A stretch of DNA of 64,000 nucleotides from Melastoma dodecandrum (lineage: Eukaryota; Streptophyta; Magnoliopsida; Myrtales; Melastomataceae). Both the position numbers and the translations under genes were made by a program. The notes below the pieces were generated by a model that worked only from the letters and a program-made list of their open reading frames with translations, was not told where the DNA came from and made no database searches. The stretch lies in contig JARUPY010000292.1 in assembly GCA_029817715.1 (NCBI GenBank), forward strand, positions 2,324,001 through 2,388,000, given 5' to 3'. Positions 34,882 to 42,854 of the stretch are shown here, piece after piece (position 1 is the first letter of the stretch; every line of letters begins with the position of its first letter).

Positions 34882-36600
34882 TCAACGCGCGAGGGAGAGC
34901 TGCTGCGGGTTCTGGTGCGAGACCTTGATCAGCAGATCCGCGCGCGCCCCCGGGCTCATCTTGGCGAGATGATCGCGGATGGCGTCGGCCGACGGTGCAT
35001 CCGACACGCTTGAGCCGCCCTCCGTACCCTTCGTGACCGCGCGGCCCACGAGATGGCGGGGCACAGGCTGGTCGCCCACCATCTTCGCCAGCGCCGCGAT
35101 CTGCGGCAGCACCTCGTCGGCCAGTGTCTTCTGCAGGGCGTCGCGCTGGCCGGTCATCTTGGCGAGTTCGGCGCGCACGGCCTCGATCGCATCGCCGCCC
35201 TTGGCGAGATCGCCGCCGGCCGCCTTCCCGGCCTCGCTGCAGGTCGCCCCGAGGCCGCAGGCGTCATCGTGCATGCGCTGGATCCGCTCCCGGTCCGCCC
35301 GGCTGTTGCGCGCCCCGACCTTGGCCAGCGCCCGACCGGCCGGGCTGTCGGCCGCGACCGCCTTCACCAGCGCATCGTAGGCGGCATCCGACAGCGGACC
35401 GGCGGCGAGCGCCATGGCTTCCTCGCTCGGCGCGTCATCCATCAGGTCCGCCATCTCGGCCGCCACCATGGCCTGCAGGAGCGAGACGCCCTGGGTCGCC
35501 CAGGCTTTCATCTGCCGGGGCAGCGCCGCGTCGCCGTCGGCGTAGACCACGTCGAAAACCGCCGAGCCGACCATGCTCTTGATCTCGCTCAGCAGCACCG
35601 CCAGCCGCGACACGCCGTAGAGATCCTTCGCGAGATCGGACCCATCAGCCACCTTGCCGACTTCGGCGCGGGGGGGCCTGCGTGGCCGCTGCGGCTGCAC
35701 CTCGGCTTCGGAGGTCGTCGGTTCCCCGTCGTCGGGCCCGAGCCGCTTGCCGAGATCGGATAGCGCGTCGAGTACCGAGCCGGCCGCGGCTCTCGCCGAC
35801 GCCTCGGCCTCGGCGCGGGCGTTGTGGGCGAGCGCGTCCGCCTTCTTGGCGAAGGTGCTGCCGTCCTTCGCCTTCCACACCTGCTCGACCTCGCCTTCGC
35901 TTACGGGCGGGGAGCCCAACGGCTTGGGGGCGGAACGCGCTTCGGCCAGCGCCTCCGCCTCGGCCGCCTTCACCAGGGCTTCGCGCGCCGGCGCCACGAA
36001 GTCGCCGACCTCACCCGGCCGGCCGGCTGCCGCGGCCAGATCCTCGGCCTTGGCGAGGACGGCCGCATTGCTGGGCTCCGGCGGTGGGGCGATCCGAACC
36101 GATTCCGCGAAGGCCCGCGTCTCCGCCGCGCCGTCGGCCTTCAGCACCTGGAACGTCGCCGAGGGCAGGCAGGGCAGGTCCACGAGGCTGACCTCGCTCG
36201 GGTCGGCGGTGTAGCGCATCAGGCCATCTTCGCCCCGCCAGCGCTTGGCGTAGGCGCCGCCCTGCGAGAAGCCGGTGTAGACGCCCTCCTCGACCTTCTT
36301 CCATTCCGCGTCGTCGACCACCTTCGCGCAGATCTCGATCTGCCGGGCGTCGTCGTTGAAGGCGATCTGCGTGACCTTCCCGGCCGCCACCTTGCCGTGC
36401 ATCGCCCGGAGGTTGCCGAGCGAGCGGCCGTCGGTCGCCTTGGCGATCCCGCCCGACCACTTCTCGTAGAGCGGCTTGGTCGAAGCGTAGTCGCAGACCT
36501 CGCAGGCCCGGTCCGGGGTCTCGGCTGTGGCGAGGCCGTAGACGAGCCGGTTGGCCGCATCCACCTTGGTCAGCGGCAGGAACAGGGACAGCTCGGGCAT
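34882..36600 (-). CDS. XkdF-like phage prohead protease with scaffold-like C-terminus
   Basis: A 572-residue protein. Residues 1-150 match the XkdF-like putative phage serine protease layout: LPLTKVDAANRLVYGLATAE, LGNLRAMHGKVAAGKVTQIA, GVYTGFSQGGAYAKRW and DPSEVSLVDLPCLPSATFQV, with a conserved His and Ser. The remaining ~400 residues are Ala/Glu/Asp-rich and helical, as in fused scaffolding domains that the protease removes during head maturation. The C-terminus is MSPGARADLLIKVSHQNPQQ. Located between the 150-residue gene and the capsid gene, the standard place. Confidence 0.75.
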   Translation of the reverse strand: MPELSLFLPLTKVDAANRLVYGLATAETPDRACEVCDYASTKPLYEKWSGGIAKATDGRSLGNLRAMHGKVAAGKVTQIAFNDDARQIEICAKVVDDAEWKKVEEGVYTGFSQGGAYAKRWRGEDGLMRYTADPSEVSLVDLPCLPSATFQVLKADGAAETRAFAESVRIAPPPEPSNAAVLAKAEDLAAAAGRPGEVGDFVAPAREALVKAAEAEALAEARSAPKPLGSPPVSEGEVEQVWKAKDGSTFAKKADALAHNARAEAEASARAAAGSVLDALSDLGKRLGPDDGEPTTSEAEVQPQRPRRPPRAEVGKVADGSDLAKDLYGVSRLAVLLSEIKSMVGSAVFDVVYADGDAALPRQMKAWATQGVSLLQAMVAAEMADLMDDAPSEEAMALAAGPLSDAAYDALVKAVAADSPAGRALAKVGARNSRADRERIQRMHDDACGLGATCSEAGKAAGGDLAKGGDAIEAVRAELAKMTGQRDALQKTLADEVLPQIAALAKMVGDQPVPRHLVGRAVTKGTEGGSSVSDAPSADAIRDHLAKMSPGARADLLIKVSHQNPQQLSLAR

Positions 36601-36631
36601 GGTGTGGTCCTGCTGTGAGGATCGGGCGCGG

Positions 36632-37084
36632 CTATCGAAGCCCGCGTCCTCGGACGTGCGGCTTCAGCGCGTCGAGCGAGGCCCGCAACGCCTCGTCGAA
36701 GCCGGCCGCACGATCGAACTCGTCGGATGCCTCGGCAAGGATCGGCGCGTGCGTGCCTTCCTCGTAGCGGTCGAGGATCTCGTTGTGCTCATCGAGCGCG
36801 TCGAGCGCGTCCTGGTAGTGGTTCGCCACGGTCGTCAGGATCCCCTGGAGCGCCTTGACGTGCTCCGCAGCCTGGGTGCGGGCGTCGTGGATGGCGCCGA
36901 GATGCGTATCCAGGCGGGCATTGACCGCCGTGATGTCCGCGAGATCGTCGTCCCACAGGTTGTCGTGGTCGATCTTCGCCCCGTCGCCCGTCGTCCAGCG
37001 CCCACCGGGATCGCGCGGGTGCGCCGTTTCGTCGAAGGCCTTACCGAGGCGGCGGCGGACCGTGTCGCGGGCGGGCTCTGCCAT
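36632..37084 (-). CDS. Phage structural-type protein with PRDxxGRWT motif, 150 residues
   Basis: A 150-residue protein from ATG 37084. Near the N-terminus (residues 22-31) it has HPRDPGGRWTT, a motif also present inside the portal-MuF fusion (QPRDARGRWT). The rest is a long acidic helix (LGAIHDARTQAAEHVKALQG, then YQDALDALDEHNEILDRYEE), probably a coiled coil. No family name is known to me. It sits between portal and protease genes, a usual place for head accessory proteins. Confidence 0.55.
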   Translation of the reverse strand: MAEPARDTVRRRLGKAFDETAHPRDPGGRWTTGDGAKIDHDNLWDDDLADITAVNARLDTHLGAIHDARTQAAEHVKALQGILTTVANHYQDALDALDEHNEILDRYEEGTHAPILAEASDEFDRAAGFDEALRASLDALKPHVRGRGLR

Positions 37085-37337
37085 GCAGGATCTCGCGCTG
37101 GGCAGATCGCCAGGGGCTGAGGTATGGCCTCGGCGGGGAACAGTCGGTGGTGCGGTACCCGCATGGAGGCACGCACACCGTTGAACCCGAGCGGGCGACG
37201 GTTCAGGTTCTCGACAGCGCGGGACCGTGGTGCGTCCCGGACGTTTCGCCCAAGGTCGGCCGAATGGTCGGCACGCGGTCGTCACGGCCCGCGCCGCCAA
37301 CCTCGCCTGCGTATCGCCGCGCAGGGAATTGGACGGG

Positions 37338-40217
37338 TCATTCGACCGAGTCGCCATCTGCGACGGCCGGCACGACCACACATCGGCACGATGGATGCGC
37401 GGGCGTCGTATCGTCCCCGCTCGGGAAGGCCTCGTCGAGCTCGATCGCGCCGGCATCCGCGTTGGCCTGGCAGACCGCGCAGCAGCCTTCTTCGGCCCAC
37501 CAGGCCTTGCGCACCGAGACGCCGGTCTCTGCGGCCTCCCGGTAGCTCTCCAGGGACGCCGCGCCGTTGGCGCTGGCCACCTCGTACTCGGCGATGCGCG
37601 CGGCCCGCTCTTCCGAGAAGGCGTAGTCCGCCTCGATCGACTCCGCGATGGCGTCGAGGCCGAGGTTGCGCTCCAGACCCGACGCGATGGTCTCGCGCAG
37701 CCGTTCGCGGGTCGCCTCGGTGATCACCATCCTCGCGTCGGCCGAAGGCACGAGCCGCCCGTCGGCGTCGAAGCGCATCCCGACCATCTCGGCCGCCCGC
37801 GCGCGGGCCGCGGCGACCGCCCGGGCGTTCACGCGGTCGACCAGCTCCGCACGTCTCGCGGCGCCGACCTGCGCCAGCGCGCGGCGGCCCGCATCGGCCG
37901 CGACGGCCTCCAGCTCGTCCGCCACCTCCGGCGCGACCGCGCTCAGATCCGCGAAGTCGAGATCGTCGAGGAACGCGTTTAGAGCGCGGCGCAGGGCGTC
38001 GTCGTCGGAATCCGGGCCGGCCTTGGCGAGCTTGTCGAGCCCGCGCAGGCCGGCGATCACGTCAGAGCGGGTAGCCGCCAGCGCTGTCCCGAGCCGTCCC
38101 GCAATCGCACGCATGGCCCGGCGCGTGGCCGGCCGGTCGAAAGGGACGGGATCGGCCGGCCTCCACACCCGGCGCTTGGTGAGATCCGCTCCGGCGGCTT
38201 TGTGGGCCGGCGCGGGCAGATGCGCGATCTGAGTTTCGAGACGACCGCGCAGGTCGTCCAAGGCCGCCACGATGGCGCTGCACCGATCCGCGTCGAGGCC
38301 GCCCCGTCGGATCGCGTCGATCATCGCGTTGAGCGCGGCGTCCACCACCTCAGCGAGCCGGTCTCGTATCCGTTCACCTGCGGCGGCGTTCCCGGCCGCT
38401 TTGCCGAATCCGACCGCGCCGGCGAGGTGGTCGAGCATGTGCGCCACGGCCGCACCGTCGTAGCCGAGATGCGCGGCGATGTGGCGGCCGGCCGAAACCA
38501 GGGCATCGCTCAGCAGGTAGTTCTCGGCGATCCAGACCGCCGCCCCGACCGCAGCCGGTACCGTGCCGCCCGACGCGGCGCTGACGATGGCCCCGCCCGC
38601 GATGACGGCGGCGCCGATGGCGGTACGCAGGACGGTGCGCTTAAACTCCGCGCGCTCCGCGGCCTCGCCCGCTTCGCCACCTGCGCTCTCGTCGGTCCAG
38701 CGGCCGCGCGCGTCCCGCGGCTGAGCGTCGTCGAACTTCGCGAGCAACTTGCCGACGGCATCCGAGGGGCCATCGTCCCGATCCCCGGGCTCTTCCGGCG
38801 CAGCGCCGAACGTGCCCGTCCCGGGCGGCGGCCCGAACGCGTCGAGCGCCGCCTTCTTGCCTTCCAGCGTGTTCGCGTCGATCGGCACGAGGCCCGCGCC
38901 GGTCATCACCATCAGGGTGTCGGCGGCCGGGCTCGGGTCGGGATCGAGCCCCAGGAGCTTGCGTCCCTCGTTGAGCCGCATCAGCCCGCCGGCGGTCAGC
39001 CCGCGCAGGCGCTCGGCCTGCTTGGCCTCGTCGATCTGCTCATCTTCCTGCCACGCGAATTCCAGCTCGGGCGCGGCGAGGTCGTCGGCGATCACGTCGT
39101 CGAGGACGCCCTTGATCCAGTCGAGCATCGGGGCGAGACCTTCCTCCTCGGCGATCTCCTTCTGCGTGTCGGCCGAGGCGCGGTTCATCTGCTTGATCAG
39201 CGCCTGGGGCGAGATCGAGAAGGCGAAGCACACCACCCGCGACAGCCACTCGTCGAACTCGCCCTTGAGCTGCGGCTCGCTCGTCTGGTGGAGCGCGACC
39301 TTGCCTGGCACGAACCGAGCGCGCCGCCGGGCGGCCAGGTTGTCGGTGAAGAGCGAATCCCAATAGGTCTGATAGGTCGCGATCTGGTCCGGACCCCAGG
39401 TCTCGGGCACGCCGATCAGCGCGTCCGGCACGGTACCGCTGGTGAAGTACTCCAGCGTCATCACCTGCCGGCGCAGGGCGATGTTCACCGTGGTCATTAC
39501 CTGCTCGACCGGCGAGAAGCCGTAGACGCGGTCGGTGCGCAGGTTGCGCGGGCGGTAGAGCAGCTCGCGGGCGGTGTAGTTCACCGCCGGCAGGCCCTTG
39601 AGGATCTGCTGGTAGGCCTCGGGCCAGATGGTCTTCCCGCCCCGCAGCCACGGCATCGGCACCCGGCCGTCCTCGCCCAGGATCGGCTTGATGGTGGCGC
39701 CGTCGACCGGCTCCAGGGCGAGCAGATCGCCCGCGCGCGAGCGCTGCTTGAAGTTCGTCCAGGCGTCGAGGACGAGCACGTCCTCCAGGCCCATGCGCAG
39801 CCAGTCGGTCCAGGGATGAATGCCGTCCGGCTTGGCGAGGAAGGCGGTGACCGCCGCGGCCTTCGCGTCGGACGAGCGTCCCGCCTCCCGCGGCTTGATC
39901 GCCCACTTCATGCGGGCAGCCTGGTCCTTACGGGTTTCGATCACGAGCCGCAGGAGGTCGTAGCCGTCGGCGAGCCGGCGCAGCTGCGCGAACGAGACCG
40001 GCTCGTAGGCGCGCGCGGTGGTGTTGAGGTTGTAGCCGGTCGGGTAGTCGAAGCGGCGCCCGGAGACTTCCGGCGGCGCGGACGGGCGCATCGGCGCGGA
40101 CGGGCCGAACCAGCTCTGGCCGGCCGCGGAGCCTGAGCCCGCGCTGCCATAGGTGAGCGTATAGGACAGCGGCGCGAGCGAGATGCCCGCCACGCCGCCG
40201 CGCGAGGGTGAGGCCAA
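37338..40217 (-). CDS. Phage portal protein fused to MuF-type minor head protein
   Basis: A 959-residue fusion. Residues about 60-430 are a Mu/SPP1-like portal (ETRKDQAARMKWAIKPR, RTDRVYGFSPVEQVMTTVNI, FSISPQALIKQMNRASADTQ). Residues 499-508 are QPRDARGRWT. Residues 529-565 are a hydrophobic Gly/Ala-rich stretch, and 570-690 a helical domain of unknown role. Residues about 690-955 are the MuF/gp7 minor head domain with the zinc-like CAVC (913-916) and HPSCRC (941-946). Portal and MuF are separate in many phages, and fusions are less common. The assigned start is a TTG at 40217; a GTG eight codons in is possible. No terminase gene precedes it. Confidence 0.8.
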   Translation of the reverse strand: MASPSRGGVAGISLAPLSYTLTYGSAGSGSAAGQSWFGPSAPMRPSAPPEVSGRRFDYPTGYNLNTTARAYEPVSFAQLRRLADGYDLLRLVIETRKDQAARMKWAIKPREAGRSSDAKAAAVTAFLAKPDGIHPWTDWLRMGLEDVLVLDAWTNFKQRSRAGDLLALEPVDGATIKPILGEDGRVPMPWLRGGKTIWPEAYQQILKGLPAVNYTARELLYRPRNLRTDRVYGFSPVEQVMTTVNIALRRQVMTLEYFTSGTVPDALIGVPETWGPDQIATYQTYWDSLFTDNLAARRRARFVPGKVALHQTSEPQLKGEFDEWLSRVVCFAFSISPQALIKQMNRASADTQKEIAEEEGLAPMLDWIKGVLDDVIADDLAAPELEFAWQEDEQIDEAKQAERLRGLTAGGLMRLNEGRKLLGLDPDPSPAADTLMVMTGAGLVPIDANTLEGKKAALDAFGPPPGTGTFGAAPEEPGDRDDGPSDAVGKLLAKFDDAQPRDARGRWTDESAGGEAGEAAERAEFKRTVLRTAIGAAVIAGGAIVSAASGGTVPAAVGAAVWIAENYLLSDALVSAGRHIAAHLGYDGAAVAHMLDHLAGAVGFGKAAGNAAAGERIRDRLAEVVDAALNAMIDAIRRGGLDADRCSAIVAALDDLRGRLETQIAHLPAPAHKAAGADLTKRRVWRPADPVPFDRPATRRAMRAIAGRLGTALAATRSDVIAGLRGLDKLAKAGPDSDDDALRRALNAFLDDLDFADLSAVAPEVADELEAVAADAGRRALAQVGAARRAELVDRVNARAVAAARARAAEMVGMRFDADGRLVPSADARMVITEATRERLRETIASGLERNLGLDAIAESIEADYAFSEERAARIAEYEVASANGAASLESYREAAETGVSVRKAWWAEEGCCAVCQANADAGAIELDEAFPSGDDTTPAHPSCRCVVVPAVADGDSVE

Positions 40218-40738
40218 CTGCGGTTGCCTTTTAGCGAAGCGTGTAGCTGGGGCTGAAGAGCTTTGGAGAGCCTAGAAACAAAGGCTCGAAGCTAAGCTTT
40301 CCGCTTTCGGCCTTTTTTCAAATCTCACTAAATCTGTATACTGTTAACCCAGCGGACAATGAACGGCCAAAATTGACCGTGAAAGGTCGGTTCGCTCAAG
40401 AGCAGGCGGCGTGCTGAAGGTACGGTCGCAGCCGGTGGCATTCGACTCAATCGGTTATCACAATTTTGGCTTCTGTGCCCTCTTTGCGAGAATGTCGGCG
40501 TTTTGGATAATACATTGAAATATTAAAATCTATACTGACTCGAAGATGATTATTTGAATGAACATAAGACATCAATTTTGTCTGATAGACTTCTAAAAAT
40601 TCTTATTCAAAGGCTGAGTCGGCGTCACTCGCCTAGGTGTCAGGATTCAGTACCTGTTGCGCTGCAGTGACGGACTCGCGAAACTTAGCCGCTATGCTAT
40701 CGACATTATGCTTGATTGCCCTCGAATTGAGTTATCGC
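40218..40738. other. AT-rich gap upstream of portal and lipoprotein genes
   Basis: No convincing gene. From about 40300 to 40620 the sequence is far richer in A and T than the rest of the window (for example ATACATTGAAATATTAAAAT near 40509), which points to foreign origin. It must hold the promoter of the phage module on the minus strand and of the lipoprotein gene on the plus strand. Integrase, repressor or terminase genes expected upstream of a portal gene are absent. Confidence 0.45.
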
Positions 40739-41683
40739 ATGATCCGGATATTGCCGGCCGGCATCTTTTCCCTCGCGATTGCTGGCTGTGCTGGGCCTCA
40801 GCTCAGGGAAGTGACGGTCGATATGGGGCCGGCGTTCGGGAGTCTTCAGGAGCGACAAATTCTTACCAACCTGAGTTCTTCTATCGAGAAGCCCTGGTCT
40901 ATCCCTGGCCAAATTGAGATAACGAGCGGTCAGCTGCAGATCCAGAATCAGGCGACTTTTGCTTGGAAATTGCCATTTACAGGCACTGCCCACGAGTTCG
41001 ATCCTCAGGGTCAAAGCCAGGAGCAGGACAATTTTGCAATCACACCTGTCACAGATGGCGACGATCTCAGAAGGGTTCGTGCCCTTTACCGCTATGCTGT
41101 CTGCGCCAACCCAAAGGAATTCAGGACGGATTGGGACGAGGCGATCGAGCCTTACCGGAGGGCTCTGACTGAGAAAACGTTGATCCCAGGCGACCCCGCA
41201 GCGGCAAGGGAACTTGCCTCTCTTAACAGGCAACTCTCCGAGAATGCGATTGTCAGGGCCGAAACTGAGCGCAAGCTGGCGGTTCAGGAGAAAGCAGCTC
41301 GTGATGCCGCCGCCGCGAAGGACACAGCCAACAGGCTTTTGACTGAAAAAACGAAGGCGGAGATCCAATCGCACGAGCACGGAACCACCACCCTTGGAGT
41401 TCCTCCGAAAGCCGATGGGAAGACTCTTGCTGAGGAAGTGCTGGCTGCCGAAAATAACGCAAAGCTCGCGCATGCTGCGTCCGACGCCGCAAACAATCTC
41501 GTGATAAATACCCGCAGCAGTCTATCAAAGCTGAGCGTAGATAAATTGACGTTGGAAAAAAAGAAAGCAACCGAATCAAAGGCGGCTGCGCCAACGAAGT
41601 GGAGTTGGCCCGTTTTGGTGGAGCGGTGGAACGCTTGCGGATCAGGGGTCGGCGAGCATCTCCTGTTCGTAGCGGATGGGTGA
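40739..41683 (+). pseudogene. Putative lipoprotein gene, 3' end replaced by IS3 sequence
   Basis: From ATG 40739 the protein has a lipoprotein signal (MIRILPAGIFSLAIAGCAGP, lipobox Cys near residue 17). A soluble domain follows (DMGPAFGSLQERQILTNLSS ... RRVRALYRYAVCANPKEFRT), then a Lys/Ala-rich coiled coil (ENAIVRAETERKLAVQEKAA). The reading frame enters the IS element at about 41613 and ends within it at 41683, so the native C-terminus is lost after about 291 residues. Codon use is more AT-rich than that of its neighbours. Family unknown; the envelope location is inferred from the signal. Confidence 0.6.
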
Positions 41684-42493
41684 GCGATAACCGAGCGCGG
41701 AGTGCAGGCGCACGGGATTGTAGAAGCCCTCGATGAAGTGGAAGACCGCCATGCGGGCCTCAGCCTGAGAGGCGAAGCGGCGGCGATCCAGCAGCTCGCA
41801 TTCGAGGGTGGCGAAGAAGCTCTCGCCCATGGCATTGTCAGAAGCGTCGCCCACCGAGCCCATGGACGGCCGCACGCCCGCTTCGCGGCAGCGACCGCCG
41901 AAGGCCAGCGACGTGTATTGCGATCCCTGGTCGGAGTGGTGGATCACATCGCGCGGCCGGCGCTGCATAATGGCCATCTCCAGTGCGTCGAGCACGAGTT
42001 CGGTCCGCAGGTGGCTGGCCATCGACCAGCCCACGACGCGCCGGCTCCAGGCGTCAACCACCACGGCGAGGTAGAGGAAGCCCGCGGCGGTCGGCACGAA
42101 GGTAATGTCACCTATCCAGAGCTGGTTGGGGGCCTCGGCCGAGAAGTTGCGGTCCACGAGATCGGGCGCGGGGCGAGCCTCCCGGTCGCGTCGAGTGGTC
42201 ACGACGCCTCCGTGCCGGCGGCTGACGCCGACAAGGCCCGCCTCGCGCATCAGCCGCGCAATGCGCTTGCGTCCGTGTCGTGCGCCCTGTGCCGCCAGCG
42301 TGGCGTGCACGCGCGGCGCACCGTAAATCTCGCCCGACCCAGCGTGAGCGGTGCGGATCTGCTTCAACAACGCGGCGTCCGCCACGGCACGGACGGAGGG
42401 CGTGCGCTGCCGCCAAGCGTGATAGCCCGCCTTCGACACGCCGAGCATACGGGCCATGGCGGCGACCGGGAAGTCGGCCTGGTTGGCGCTCAT
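41642..42493 (-). CDS. IS3 transposase OrfB (DDE integrase core)
   Basis: A 283-residue DDE transposase. An N-terminal HTH_21-type segment (IYGAPRVHATLAAQGARHGR, RIARLMREAGLVGV) precedes the catalytic core. The first Asp is in WIGDITFVPT, the second in HHSDQGSQYTS and the Glu in ESFFATLECELL, so the triad is intact. The C-terminal HFIEGFYNPVRLHSALGYRS is standard. Its ATG overlaps the OrfA stop (ATGA), so it may be made by coupling or by a -1 frameshift fusion. It appears functional. Confidence 0.92.
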   Translation of the reverse strand: MSANQADFPVAAMARMLGVSKAGYHAWRQRTPSVRAVADAALLKQIRTAHAGSGEIYGAPRVHATLAAQGARHGRKRIARLMREAGLVGVSRRHGGVVTTRRDREARPAPDLVDRNFSAEAPNQLWIGDITFVPTAAGFLYLAVVVDAWSRRVVGWSMASHLRTELVLDALEMAIMQRRPRDVIHHSDQGSQYTSLAFGGRCREAGVRPSMGSVGDASDNAMGESFFATLECELLDRRRFASQAEARMAVFHFIEGFYNPVRLHSALGYRSPIRYEQEMLADP

Positions 42494-42813
42494 GAACCGG
42501 AAGACCCCGACGGCAGGACCCCGGTCTCCCGCGCGAACCAGGCCGTCGCGCGAGAGAGGATGTCGCGCTCCACCCGCAGCTGGCGCACCTCGCGGCGTAG
42601 ACGGGCCAGTTCCTCCCGCTCGGCGAGCGTCAGGACGTCATTCTTGGAGGCGCCACGGCTCTCACCGCGGTCGGCTTGAGCGACCCAGTTCCGGATGGCC
42701 TGGGCGGACGGCTCGAACTCGCGGGCGAGGTCCTGGGGATCGCGGCCGGCACGGACCAGGTCGACCATCTGCCGCCGGAACTCCGGCGCGTAAGGTGGGC
42801 GTGTATGAGGCAT
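42490..42813 (-). CDS. IS3 transposase OrfA
   Basis: A 107-residue helix-turn-helix protein (YAPEFRRQMVDLVRAGRDPQ, ALAREFEPSA-like recognition region, IRNWVAQADRG) followed by a leucine-zipper-like segment (LAREREELARLRREVRQLR pattern), the HTH_Tnp_1/OrfA type. The start is ATG 42813; the frame reads further upstream beyond the IS end and is not used. It overlaps orfB by four bases. Confidence 0.9.
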   Translation of the reverse strand: MPHTRPPYAPEFRRQMVDLVRAGRDPQDLAREFEPSAQAIRNWVAQADRGESRGASKNDVLTLAEREELARLRREVRQLRVERDILSRATAWFARETGVLPSGSSGS

Positions 42814-42854
42814 GGAGCGCACCTCGTGCGGAAAGTCTGAAGGGCTCCACCAAA

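Larger units (their letters stand above)
31141..40217 (-). mobile_element. Phage head-morphogenesis module (prophage remnant)
   Basis: Minus-strand genes read, in transcription order, portal-MuF fusion, 150-residue structural protein, XkdF-like prohead protease, major capsid-like protein and two small proteins. They converge on tRNA-Gln. No integrase, repressor, terminase, tail, baseplate or lysis gene is visible between the tRNA and the IS3 element. The block is therefore a remnant or a head-only derived cluster. A plus-strand AraC-family gene interrupts it. Confidence 0.75.
41613..42854 (-). mobile_element. IS3 family insertion sequence
   Basis: About 1.24 kb, bounded by inverted TGGTGGAGC at 41616-41624 and GCTCCACCA at 42844-42852, with two overlapping minus-strand frames orfA and orfB typical of IS3. 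The exact ends are uncertain by a few bases. A CCG triplet on each side (41610-41612, 42855-42857) could be a 3-bp target duplication or chance. Different truncated genes lie on the two sides. Confidence 0.85.

Noticed and set aside
38202..40136. A 644-codon plus-strand frame over the portal-MuF gene.
   Set aside because: Antisense shadow; no domain, and the portal/MuF signatures are on the minus strand.
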